This document shows, piece after piece, positions 43,301-49,765 of a stretch of DNA of 49,765 nt. Position numbers and translations under genes: made by a program. Below the pieces are notes generated by a model that ran no database searches, was not told the DNA's origin, and saw only the letters and a list, made by a program, of their open reading frames with translations. This DNA is from Kiritimatiellia bacterium (GTDB taxonomy: Bacteria; Verrucomicrobiota; Kiritimatiellia; RFP12; UBA1067). The stretch lies in the NCBI GenBank assembly GCA_024405265.1, contig JAKSOZ010000011.1, positions 1-49,765 on the forward strand, given 5' to 3'. The first letter of the stretch is position 1. Every line of letters starts with the position of its first letter.

Positions 43301-46300
43301 CGAGACGGTCGGCTCGCCCCAAGGAGCCGGCGCGATGCCCTCCGCGTTTGCGATACGGTTCGTCACATACGCGAACTCGCCGTAAAACGTTTTATCCGCA
43401 GCGTTATAATAAAGCTCATGGCCTTGATTGAGTTTACCGATACCCGTGCGGATCAAGTAGATCGCCCTATTGGGATCGGGATTGAGTGCCTTGCCCGCAT
43501 AAGAATAGAACTGATCCATCACCTCGACTTCGAGTTCCATTTCGGGAACATAAGCGCCGACGGCGTATTCATGGAAGCCGGCATTCTCCGCTAAAAGACG
43601 CGAGGTGGCATGTTGATCGGACGTAATTACTTCAAGCGTGCCCTTCTGCGTCACCCCGGCGCGAACGCTCTTCCATGTCCAATCCTCCTTCGCAACCTCG
43701 TCCTTCATCGCGTCGCCGCGGTCGAGATAGAACCAGTTGCCGTCCGTATCGTGCGCAAGCTTCGTACCCATCCACCCCGCGGCACCCGTGTAGTTGACGC
43801 GGAGCATGCGATACCAAAGCGAAAGCGACGAGTCGCGGAAGACCGCGTCCTCCTGTTCAGGAGTGAGCCCCGTCAGCGTCATGACGTTGTACGCTTCATT
43901 AACGATGGTGACGTTCTCTTCATTCGCCGTCTTGTTCTTGAGAATGACGGAGTTCGCGATATAGAATTCGCCCGCGCCGGCGAGACCGGTTCCGTTACCC
44001 GCGATCGTCGAATCGTAGATTTCCGCCGTGCCGCTTTGCATCTTAACACCGGTGCCACCGTTCTTCGCGACCGTCGTATTGACGAGCTTGAGATCTCCGT
44101 GCGCGCCGTCCATAAAGCGAATACCATCGCCGCCGTTACCGTTCACCGCCGAGCGGTTGAACGAGACATGACCCGAGCCGTAGACGCGCACGCCGTCGCC
44201 CGTCGAATCGATAAGACCTACGTTGCTGAACGCGACCGAGCAGTCGTTCGAGACGATGATCGCCGCGTCGGCGCTCGTTGACTTAAGGCCCGACCAATAG
44301 TAGCTGTTGCCGACGATCGCGATGTTGCCGTCCTTGATGATCGTCTGCTCGTTTTCGCCGAGCGCAGTATTCGTCAGCGTCGCGGAGACGAGGAAGATCG
44401 CGTCCTTTCCGTCGAACTGCACGTTCTTGTCTCCGCTCGTCTTATTGATCGTGAGCGCTTCGACCGCTTCCTGCAAGGTAGAATAATAGGTATTGAGATC
44501 GACGCGACCGAAGTCCGTCGCATGATCGGTCGATTCGATTTCTCGCGCGAGCGTCTTCCACGCGACGATAGTTCGACCCTGCCACGCGCCCATTGAGAGC
44601 TGTTCGAAGTGAGGATTACGAGAATTGGTAAGGATATCGTTAAGAATCGCACCCGTCATCGGCTTATCGGTATACGGTTCATCTTCTCCGACGCGATACG
44701 CCGCCCACGTATCGGGGAGCGCCTGCACGCCGCCAGTTTCGATGTCCTGAACATCGCTCGAGACCGTACGCTGACCCCAAATGTAAACGGGCATCTCGGC
44801 GCCCGTCTTCGCCCAATCATAGCCCTTCGCCGAGGAGATCGCCGTACCGAGACGTCCCCAATCAAGCGCGGGCTCAAAACGATAATGCCAAAGGAGCGAA
44901 CTTTGCGCCTTTGTAAGCGCTAGATCGACGGCCTTGATATTGTGCGTCACTTCTACATCGCCGGCGGAATAGGAGTCGAACGCCGAGTAGCGGAACCAGG
45001 CGTCGCCCGAAACGGGACCGGAAACGATGTCGTTGACGCCGCGAACCGTTGCCGCCGTGATGCCTCCAACGACCGTCGTATTGAAGAGCTGCGCCGTCGT
45101 CGCGGCAAGTCCGCCGTCGATCGTCGTATTCTGCGCGGAGACGTTCGTCGCCGTCACGCCGGTAGACGAGTTATTAGCAACCGAGGCACGCTCCAAAACA
45201 ACCGTCGAACCCTCGTCACCGACGATGCCGTTCGTACAGCTATCCGCCGAGGACGAATTAGCGAGATAAAGATTCGCGTTCTTTCCGATTTGATAGCCCG
45301 TGCCGTCGACCGCCGTGACGCGGAAGTGATCGGCCTTGAGCTTCGTCTCGTCGCCGAGCTCGAACGCGACGGGAACGTCGACCTCGCCCCATAAGGCACC
45401 GTTCACCGTGAAGTAGGGTCTTACCGAGCCGCTGCGATTCGCGTTGATGATGAGACCTTGCGGAAGTTCGTCGGCCGTAATCGAAATCGGCTTCGAGGCG
45501 GAACGTCCGGGAACGAGGCGGCAATCTCCCGAGTTCGAACGACGATCCCAGTCGAACGACTGTCCGAGATACATCGTGAAGTCATCGAGCTGGCCCGCGG
45601 CAGTTCCGACGACGCCGTTACGGCGAAGCGCGGCAAGTTCCTCATCGAGCGCGTCCCAGTCGAAGGTAATCGTCGGAATCGTCGACTTATCTTCCGTCGC
45701 CAAATACTTCGCGTAGTTAATCGCTTCACGGAGCGAAATTTCAAGGTCGGTCGGGTTGACCGTATCGCGAATCGTCGTCACGACTAGCGAAGGTTCGTCG
45801 ACGGGAATCCAAAACGCGCCCTTCGAGGGCTGTCCGCGATCAAGATTCGCAATCGTCTGGTCGTAGTGAAGCGTATGGAGAGGAGAGTCGGTTTCCTCCG
45901 CCCCGGCAAAGACGGTATAGGGACCGTTCGGCTTGAGCGACGTGCGGATAGCTTCCACATAGCCGTCGTTATTGATCGCGAGCTTGATGTAGCGGCAGTT
46001 ACCGCCCGCGACGGACTCATCATTGAGGTGGTAGGCGGGGGTAAGCGACCACGAGCCCTCCTGCGTCGCCTCATCGACGGGGGTGCCTTCGCGCAGATAA
46101 CGCGGACCGAAGTGGGGCTTGGTCGGATCCTCTTCCGACATGCGGAAGATTTCCTCGTCGGCGTACTCCTCTTGATAAATCGATGTCATGATCTCGACGT
46201 TCTCGGACGGCAAATTCTCGCCGTTTTTCTGCGAGAGAACGTTCACCGCATGAGTGCGTCCAAGCGTATCGACAACCTTACCGGCGTTGCCGTAGAAAGT

Positions 46301-49300
46301 CGCATTAGCGAGATACGTGTCGATATCATCCGCCGTGATCATAATGACGGCATCTCCCGTCGATTCGCCGATGGTCGAATCGGCAATCACGACAAAACCG
46401 CCGCGCTCATGCACATCACGCGAAGACATGTTGACCAAGATCGCGCCCTCGGCCTGATGAATTACTGAGTTCAAGAATTGGAGTCGCGTGCGACCCGTCG
46501 CGTCCGACTCGAGAATCCAGTCACTCTTTCGCGCGCTCGTTCCCGTAAAGGAGCAGCGGTCGACGAGCATCAAGTTGTCGCGACCGATCAAGTCGAAGCT
46601 CGAGCGCTCGAAATGCGCATAACGAAGGCGAAGTTCCCAGTCGATATCCACAATCGTGTAGGCGAAGTCGCCGATCGGGCGTGAGCTGACCGCGCTCTTT
46701 CGCGTAAACGTGCCTCCATGAAGACGAAAGTTCTCGACCGCGTTCTTCACAAGCGGCGTCGTGGCGACGAGCGAGACGTCGAACTCGCCGCCATTCACAT
46801 CGATGCGCGCGGCGTCAAGCCAGCTTACGTCCTTCGTGGTGCCGGTCGATTCGCCGTAGTGAATCTGACCGATGACCTGACCCGTGAACTTCTCGTCGAA
46901 CATGACCTCGACCTTGTCGTACGACCAATCGTCATTACGCTGCGCGGTCACTGCGAGCGCGGCATATTCGCTCGGAACGGCGAGACGAGTATCTCCCGTC
47001 ACGACCGTCTCTCCATAAGTCGACGAGATGATATTCTTAAAATCAGGATTAAGCTCACACGCGCGCAAATCGATATTCATATCATCGAGCGTAAGATGTC
47101 CCTTGTTCGAAATGAGCGTACCGGGAGCGGTGGTACGGAGCGTTCCGTTCTTGAGCGTCACGACCTCGCGTTTGCCGTCGATGATGAAGTTGTGGTTCGC
47201 GCCGCCCTCTACCGTGAAGGTCTTGCCGTTAAAATCGATCGTGACGTTCTTGTTACCGTCAATGACGAGGCCGCGATCCGTCTGATCGAAAAGCTCGGTG
47301 ATCGTGACGGGCGTACCATCTCCGGGAATCGTCGCATACGCCTCATGAAGCGTCGCGTACTTTGTGACATTTCCTTCCGCGTCGACGATTTGCCAATAAA
47401 GTCCGTCGAGCGGAACTACCTGGAACTCGACCGGCACCGCTTCGGGATCGGCGAAACTACCCGAATAAATGCGGATATTCGCCGTAAGCGGCGCGTTGAA
47501 TTCGAGGTCATAGTTGCCCGTGCCGCGAAACTCGACGCGCTCCGCGTTCACATAATCGAGCGTGCCCGTCATCGAGGTCGCGCCCGTGACGTAAAGCGAG
47601 CCCGCGAGCGTCTTTACAATCGTCGTCACGGCGGGGCGTTCCGAAAGATCGAGATCAAGATTCTGAAACTTGAGCTCACCCGCGTTGATAAAAAGAGTCG
47701 TCGCCGTATTCGAGCGGATCGAACCGTTCTTGAGTAAAAGCGCCGCACCGGGCTTGACCGTAAAGCCACCGTTCGTCACCTCATAGCGATAGCCATCCAA
47801 ATCGAGGACAACCTTCTGCCCTTCCTCAAGTGTGAACGCCTTACCGGTAAAATCGTCGACGAGCTTAAGCGTATACTCCTTGCCGTCCGCCGGAATCGCC
47901 GCGAGCGCTTGACGAACGCTCGTGTAAAGTTCGCCGTTAAGTTCGCACACGCCCTCACCCGAATCATCGATCTCCCCATGATCCGCATCAGGCGCAATCT
48001 CAACACCTTCCCCTTCACCTTTATCTCCACCTCCACCTACTTTCTCCACCTCGGGAAGCCGATCCACAAGGCGAATAACCGATTCCGGATCTGCGTCGAC
48101 GACGACAGCTCTTACGGGCGCGACCGTATCCTTCGTATGGAAGTCGAAGCCGCGAATGACGGCCATCAAGTCTCCTTCGCCCATCATGCCGTCAGGGCCG
48201 TGGTCGAGCGTGCCGTCAATGAGAATGAACTTGCAACGTCCCGTCGTCTCGTCGTAGAGTTCGCTCGTCGCCTCGAACGGCGCGGCGGAAAGATCGAAAA
48301 CGCCCGTCGCTTCAACACCGCGCGCGGCAGCATCGGCCTTGATCGCGTCCCAGTTAAAGGTAATCTTATAGCCGCCTTCTTCGGAAATTCCGTTGTGCGA
48401 GTCCTGTTCGGCGTAGAGGAGCGCTTCGCGGAGCGAGATCTTGAAGTCATAGGGGTTTACGACGTCGAGTTCGGTCGTGACGGTCACGGAGGGCTGCTCG
48501 GCTTTGATATCGTCGCGCTTATACTTCTTTTCCGGCGGGGGATCGAACTGACCGCCTGTGATGAACGCGCGCTTATCCTCGGCGTAGACGTTACCCGTGA
48601 AGATGCCGTCCGTAACATTGATCGTGATCTGATCGAGCGCCGTCGATGGAAGTTTATTGACGTTCGCCTGATAGATGACCGTCTCGGCGACGAACGTGCC
48701 GCCCGAAACGTCGACTTCAATCAGCTCGCCCTTCTCGCTCTGTTCGATCGCGAGAGCCTTCTCCAACGCGATGACCTTACCGCTTTCGATGTAGAGCTTG
48801 CCCGCCTCGATCGTAATCGCCTTCTCGACATCCGCGCCGCCGATATAGCCGACGCGCTTCGAGTCCGTCACCGTCACAACCGCGCCCGAGACGAGGACGG
48901 ACGAGATAACGTGGCCGTTCAAGTCGAGCGTGACGTGACCGAATTCGAGCGTCACCGCCGGCGCGTCTTTGATGACATCCTCAATCATCACAATCGTATC
49001 GAACGGTTCGGCGGCCTTGAGCGCCGCTTCAACCGACCAATAACCCTTGTCGCCGATCTTGCAGACATGCTGCTTTTCTGTAACACCGTAGCGTCCGTCC
49101 ACGAGTTCCGCCGGCTCATACGCGTCATCACACCACTCGGGTTTGAGCGGCACGTTGAAGCTGCCCGCGGAAATATCAATCTTCTCGCCGAAACCGACGA
49201 GCGCGAAAAGCTCGGTATCTTCCGGATTCGACGGCTTGAAATCGATCGTCGACTCATCGGCGATGACGAGGTGACCGCTCACGGAAATCGGCGACGTCGC

Positions 49301-49765
49301 CGTGTAGGTAAAGCCGGCAGTGGAGAACTGAGCTTCCTTCAAATCGCCGACGACGAAACCGGGACCCGTATAGTCCGCGACGAGCTCGACGACCTCGCCC
49401 TTTTCCGCCGCCTCGATAGCGCGGTCGATGCTCCAGAATTCGCGCGAGCCGATCTTCGCGACCGTCTTCTTCGGCGTCACGCCGTATGAGCCGTCCGGCA
49501 ACAATTCCGTCGCGTCGAAGCCCTCGTTGCAGAGCTCGTCGGGCACTTTATTCGAGAAGCTGCCGCCGGAAATAAAGGCGCCGCAATCTTCGGAATAGAC
49601 GCTCACCGTTCCGCCGTTCGTCGCCGTGAATTGACCGCCCGTAATCGAAATCGAAATCTGATCCGTCGCGTCCGTCTTGTTCGGATTCGACTCGTAGACC
49701 GCCGCGAAACCATTGAGTTCACCGCCCGAAATCGTGACGTTGATGGGATTTAACGTCGAATGCTG
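34379..49765 (-). CDS. Giant secreted repeat protein: CSLREA-like, beta-helix and MBG domains (5' end outside window)
   Basis: The frame is open from the right window edge to the TGA at 34379-34381, at least 5128 residues. The GTG at 49606 is not the true start, since 53 more open codons with the same SGG/TGG repeat style precede it. Residues here count from the window edge. About 1-400: repeats ending in (V/I)(S/T)GG(T/Q/E)F. Near 440 and 1340: CSLREA-like segments (ISLREALLYAEQ, ISLREAINYAK). About 900-1950: beta-helix-like stretches (NTTIDGG, STIAGNGTGL). About 2260-4700: some 19 YDGT-type and four MTYG-type MBG repeats. A C-terminal domain of about 420 residues ends AGTGFWYVSRGG..WP. No membrane anchor is seen. 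It is probably a secreted or surface adhesin; ligand and attachment are unknown. Confidence 0.93.
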   Translation of the reverse strand, partial: QHSTLNPINVTISGGELNGFAAVYESNPNKTDATDQISISITGGQFTATNGGTVSVYSEDCGAFISGGSFSNKVPDELCNEGFDATELLPDGSYGVTPKKTVAKIGSREFWSIDRAIEAAEKGEVVELVADYTGPGFVVGDLKEAQFSTAGFTYTATSPISVSGHLVIADESTIDFKPSNPEDTELFALVGFGEKIDISAGSFNVPLKPEWCDDAYEPAELVDGRYGVTEKQHVCKIGDKGYWSVEAALKAAEPFDTIVMIEDVIKDAPAVTLEFGHVTLDLNGHVISSVLVSGAVVTVTDSKRVGYIGGADVEKAITIEAGKLYIESGKVIALEKALAIEQSEKGELIEVDVSGGTFVAETVIYQANVNKLPSTALDQITINVTDGIFTGNVYAEDKRAFITGGQFDPPPEKKYKRDDIKAEQPSVTVTTELDVVNPYDFKISLREALLYAEQDSHNGISEEGGYKITFNWDAIKADAAARGVEATGVFDLSAAPFEATSELYDETTGRCKFILIDGTLDHGPDGMMGEGDLMAVIRGFDFHTKDTVAPVRAVVVDADPESVIRLVDRLPEVEKVGGGGDKGEGEGVEIAPDADHGEIDDSGEGVCELNGELYTSVRQALAAIPADGKEYTLKLVDDFTGKAFTLEEGQKVVLDLDGYRYEVTNGGFTVKPGAALLLKNGSIRSNTATTLFINAGELKFQNLDLDLSERPAVTTIVKTLAGSLYVTGATSMTGTLDYVNAERVEFRGTGNYDLEFNAPLTANIRIYSGSFADPEAVPVEFQVVPLDGLYWQIVDAEGNVTKYATLHEAYATIPGDGTPVTITELFDQTDRGLVIDGNKNVTIDFNGKTFTVEGGANHNFIIDGKREVVTLKNGTLRTTAPGTLISNKGHLTLDDMNIDLRACELNPDFKNIISSTYGETVVTGDTRLAVPSEYAALAVTAQRNDDWSYDKVEVMFDEKFTGQVIGQIHYGESTGTTKDVSWLDAARIDVNGGEFDVSLVATTPLVKNAVENFRLHGGTFTRKSAVSSRPIGDFAYTIVDIDWELRLRYAHFERSSFDLIGRDNLMLVDRCSFTGTSARKSDWILESDATGRTRLQFLNSVIHQAEGAILVNMSSRDVHERGGFVVIADSTIGESTGDAVIMITADDIDTYLANATFYGNAGKVVDTLGRTHAVNVLSQKNGENLPSENVEIMTSIYQEEYADEEIFRMSEEDPTKPHFGPRYLREGTPVDEATQEGSWSLTPAYHLNDESVAGGNCRYIKLAINNDGYVEAIRTSLKPNGPYTVFAGAEETDSPLHTLHYDQTIANLDRGQPSKGAFWIPVDEPSLVVTTIRDTVNPTDLEISLREAINYAKYLATEDKSTIPTITFDWDALDEELAALRRNGVVGTAAGQLDDFTMYLGQSFDWDRRSNSGDCRLVPGRSASKPISITADELPQGLIINANRSGSVRPYFTVNGALWGEVDVPVAFELGDETKLKADHFRVTAVDGTGYQIGKNANLYLANSSSADSCTNGIVGDEGSTVVLERASVANNSSTGVTATNVSAQNTTIDGGLAATTAQLFNTTVVGGITAATVRGVNDIVSGPVSGDAWFRYSAFDSYSAGDVEVTHNIKAVDLALTKAQSSLLWHYRFEPALDWGRLGTAISSAKGYDWAKTGAEMPVYIWGQRTVSSDVQDIETGGVQALPDTWAAYRVGEDEPYTDKPMTGAILNDILTNSRNPHFEQLSMGAWQGRTIVAWKTLAREIESTDHATDFGRVDLNTYYSTLQEAVEALTINKTSGDKNVQFDGKDAIFLVSATLTNTALGENEQTIIKDGNIAIVGNSYYWSGLKSTSADAAIIVSNDCSVAFSNVGLIDSTGDGVRVYGSGHVSFNRSAVNGNGGDGIRFMDGAHGDLKLVNTTVAKNGGTGVKMQSGTAEIYDSTIAGNGTGLAGAGEFYIANSVILKNKTANEENVTIVNEAYNVMTLTGLTPEQEDAVFRDSSLSLWYRMLRVNYTGAAGWMGTKLAHDTDGNWFYLDRGDAMKDEVAKEDWTWKSVRAGVTQKGTLEVITSDQHATSRLLAENAGFHEYAVGAYVPEMELEVEVMDQFYSYAGKALNPDPNRAIYLIRTGIGKLNQGHELYYNAADKTFYGEFAYVTNRIANAEGIAPAPWGEPTVSSPRTDITDFGFSADIVPIQAGDKINVLRRSVPGARVEGGFSVDEGGYAYLDGYPFTVTDVRLTKAGKDLTESYTVRYPQTESREYAMMYITPKSISLSRAFAPTKEYDGTANVVITSESLEHAGILFGEVVISPASKFEYNGADVIDDYEKNIVVNQDGSETVLANPNTSLKAENLGFIGSPSVMGNYYITNEKSENYTSLIVPKKIRVSLGEIAKKFYDGETTTMTFDFTDDRLIYTATNSARQATTTLAEALILPTRYLEGRLTVCQDIDGTRDRSQVFPAQVGEYPFYIVADELHVYDTVDTTDKEGNRKDFARNYSFDFTEAQSVYTVEKRPVTLPIDVEDIIYSDEQIVAADAAISAEPIPTGVKDEAFTVCSLGEGNARYETAHVKGNEESQKIAIEDMSKVVFDGVNGANANNYKITFAPTGKILKRPLFIKEINGVQTKLYDGSTVVRVDTNDKTSYEYVPAADQSGLLADEFVKLTGEGRVANMGVGATHQKVEWNALSLLDDTGKANDYALQPFETDYEDVSVRIEPCDLQLAFSTQRIYDGTLSVSTLALGATTTNSAGKVTTLKVTEVAAEEGAAWSFKVQTGIINERTKVEEVVFVDVTEAMLTRGEVNTYAGDKRDVLVIAEAKLRAEAETGAVNANYRAFVQDRNIATERDFIGTARINRRLITFQAENRTMTYGGKKPDLTEEGSYKLLNESDLAAGDRVGFVKLAFDTNNIRKSRSGEFQKGYYEKGIVRGDVSIVDENGLTKNRNYTITVRPGALQVGPGTLTMVLDAMPFVKDYDGTTQAEANYEAITLKGLIENNLTHEIDDVTVTGVFTYDTKDVHYANDTFANKWVTFVRTAIGGKDAANYDWATDSEGNVIVEVSAFGATINPRPSTVNVSAADKAYDSTCVAQPTTASFANLVTGEEFDLSMSGITAAFADKHRGANKPVTVALNGELLPLIAPQNDKSILGNYAFTFDPNTTATIRGIPFAVAAESKAMTYGDDNPDLTVPTETTAAGDTAVIELNYSSELAKSTSGNFTAKTHEEAIELKSVVITDARGEDVTDSYDVSYTSAELTVAPRTLTVFVEGEGITKVYDGTTAVLKEQENHAITNNITAALAKNEASDEVDVTGSFAYNSKDVLAATTIIFSNLALSGADAANYTLADVMEVSDVGATITPLLTTVTTAANDKTYDGEKSATAKSAAFAPLVGYERFALDLAQISGAFADRHAATGKDVTWVDYSNDLITAVDDTGAIKSNYAFTHNLGATATINPKSATITFAAKNKMYDATTTAERTDDPFGFGGLIAANEESFAEAFTLNDESMSYAFSDKNVGEGKTVAARGYNVAFIASASTGGMSVPSDYAFEFVNTAKANITKKPMTISYTTLDKVYDATTVATRDVFDYGELIKGDVLTLNDKTMSYAFKMKDVGEGIVVTATGFDQKLLEGADVKNYEVSFIETSSAAITRRPVTVAFALVEKTYDGTVLYLDGEEPKLLAPIVANIAKGESLDVQATGAFVDKVHTETTANYFRVDAFAFRIGDGQDLGNYTVTYAGDRVLELPAGAIDYVMPNAPGSFFTAGRINRKPMTVTANGQEMTYGEAIPEINTAIDGGDEADWREEGSISGDHVQVTLDYSASIPKSSSGNYKAGAQTGAIVKKSIIVTDIDTRDVTDSYAITYKAGTLTVAKRDLSMTLNGSGFTKVYDGNTSAKQSNHELVNNVADDIVDIKGAYNYNSKNVVEAATVTATGLSITGADAANYKLSAASYTSTTGATITERPTVITVKPANKVYDGTPKTTAQIESFSNLVAGESFNLDKTQLVATYAQSDVGTAVEVTYVGYDPKQISTGNAITRLDNYSFTFTNKAVGNITKRPSMITWAAENKEYDALVAATVTPGSFKFGNLVDGESFTMNEAGFIYTFDNKNVGSAKPVTAVPNGTLEAQISAVAAPAKVSNYAFTLTKTAPADITPAPLTITYTTKNKTYDATPKATRDAFTYAPLLVDDKGKTDDVTLDDSAMEYAFVDVDEVANTGKNAAENKVVKTVPGKGYDKAYLRGVDKDNYSVAFTDESTATIDKMVLRLDLPKADKVYDAATALREGTLVRTLKGAGSETFTATVSGEYKDLHVGDSDTYVTVNELTIIGENGAVFGNYVIRYAGHGTEDVRELTETGTYMNANFNTTESFGTPGRITKRTTVVTFEANDKHYDQTTEATHVSGSFKFDNLVGGDSFSVTDDHAGLMSYTFADKHVGKDKIVTAEGWTHDFATAGDGTNKDNYNFIFTPTATAELKAIKLTISFEANDKVYDATTTATRKGAFTYAGLIDGDAFALDDAEMRYDFDTKNVGTEKTVTATGFDEKYLGGADVRNYDVHFTDAAKASITKKALTLTLSDAVKAYDGTTAYADSIGQVIPGTEGGEVLTATATGEFVSALAGTGADYFRVTELNIEESKGAVLSNYLLDYTAPFTTRGTINKKPVTVTASLQTMKFAEARPNLNDGVGDWTDNGFVDGDVPTVTLGWNEAVIAKSKAGHAAVGTHAGAIILSSIVNDSNYTVTFIPGNLEVIDDPTKTLTIGSENPHLPITIPSAWLDLNVPEFAFWAESEGLKKASDGLRVSGANGYEKWQSYLLGLDPLDDKAKLWINGVQMTDKDKMRVLYPETVTRPESDYAVHFRLDTMPKGATKTNPSPYQTGTSFDIALNGDDPTGYYSIQCVFTSNIVASANVKASDLLLGEGLKTVNTFGLLKVESAMTNTILTTPWTALAPEEDRDIAVADILKTATLEEGDMIHVYSLAKGRYESYAVSKEKVLAPVTLVENDEAVALPSATEARVARGVGVMLSRTNPTKPVYLIGQVPTTAATTRITAAANRESAVHHLIGAPDIEDFDIQSVQATSGSIAATTSAKELNDQIFVPTDGPEPIMYTYKNGKWGYDARVPTTVGGKTFYTTKRVTDLPKVKAGTGFWYVSRGGNPTIVWPVIGKEVTK
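35640..43000 (-). repeat. MBG-domain repeat region of the giant protein
   Basis: About 7.4 kb encoding roughly 23 units. Nineteen begin with a K.YD(G/A/S)(T) motif (for example KVYDGTTAV, KMYDATTTA, KHYDQTTEA) and four with MTYG or its variant MKFAEARPN. Units run about 75-110 residues and end in NY.(I/V/F)....(G/A).(I/L).. strands. Unlike the BspA-like gene, neighbouring units here differ at many bases, so the array is older or under less conversion. The coding strand keeps a strong G/C preference at third positions, which creates long false open frames on the plus strand. Confidence 0.85.

Noticed and set aside
47909..49489. 526-codon plus-strand open frame and similar long ones at 40490-42169 and 39524-40447
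   Set aside because: All are antisense to the giant MBG gene, very rich in Arg, Asp and Ile, and without start signals.
49604..49606. GTG as the start of the giant protein
   Set aside because: The same frame is open for 53 more codons to the window edge and carries the same ISGGE/ITGGQF repeats, so the gene begins outside the window.

Overview
This window most likely comes from a Gram-negative, diderm bacterium of the PVC superphylum; a host- or gut-associated Kiritimatiellota/Lentisphaerota-like lineage is my best guess. The support is indirect. There are two very large secreted proteins built from BspA-type leucine-rich repeats, MBG domains and InlB-type repeats, and a PEP-CTERM protein. 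Apolipoprotein N-acyltransferase implies outer-membrane lipoproteins, diaminopimelate decarboxylase implies DAP/lysine synthesis, and isoleucyl-tRNA synthetase is of the eukaryote-like type 2. No marker gene (rRNA, rpoB) is present to fix the taxonomy. Except for ridA and two tRNAs, every gene is on the minus strand.

Layout from left to right. 1-110: the 3' part of tRNA-Ala(CGC) and a clear intrinsic terminator. 436-7566 (minus): a 2376-residue secreted protein with BspA leucine-rich repeats, MBG domains, InlB-type repeats and paired beta-sandwich-like modules, preceded by a leader of about 280 nt. 7690-10216: an accessory region. It holds three arrays of degenerate 22/23-nt tandem repeats with internal dyads, an inverted pair of GGGGAC-N-GTCCCC palindromes, a DinD/Bro-N protein, and the remains of an AbiE-like toxin-antitoxin pair (intact DUF6922-type antitoxin, toxin cut to about 52 codons).

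10217-26381 (minus) is one unusually long housekeeping gene string. In transcription order it is ileS, lysA, an SGNH hydrolase, a U32 (RlhA-like) protein, lnt, a YchJ-like protein, a HAD phosphatase, an unknown gene, a ParA ATPase, two family-2 glycosyltransferases, an M50 protease, rimO and a second HAD protein. Nearly every junction is an ATGA overlap or a gap of a few bases, so the string may be one transcript from a promoter just upstream of ileS. Divergent from it is a tRNA with a threonine anticodon (TGT) but a class-II body, followed by ridA. 27000-31397 (minus) holds pheS, corA, nadB and a lone OppF/DppF-type ATPase.

31477-49765 (minus) is a three-gene unit joined by ATGA stop/start overlaps. 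It encodes a giant secreted protein of at least 5128 residues (5' end beyond the window), with two CSLREA-like segments, beta-helix stretches and about 23 MBG-type repeats. Next come a 172-residue PEP-CTERM protein and a 796-residue polytopic membrane protein with C-terminal TPRs that may be a GT-C/DUF2723-like glycosyltransferase. The strict coupling suggests a surface-adhesin module in which the downstream genes help anchor or modify the giant protein.

The best candidates for something undescribed are the bracketing 22-nt repeat arrays around the dinD/antitoxin island, the class-II-like tRNA(UGU), and the giant-MBG/PEP-CTERM/TPR-membrane-protein operon.
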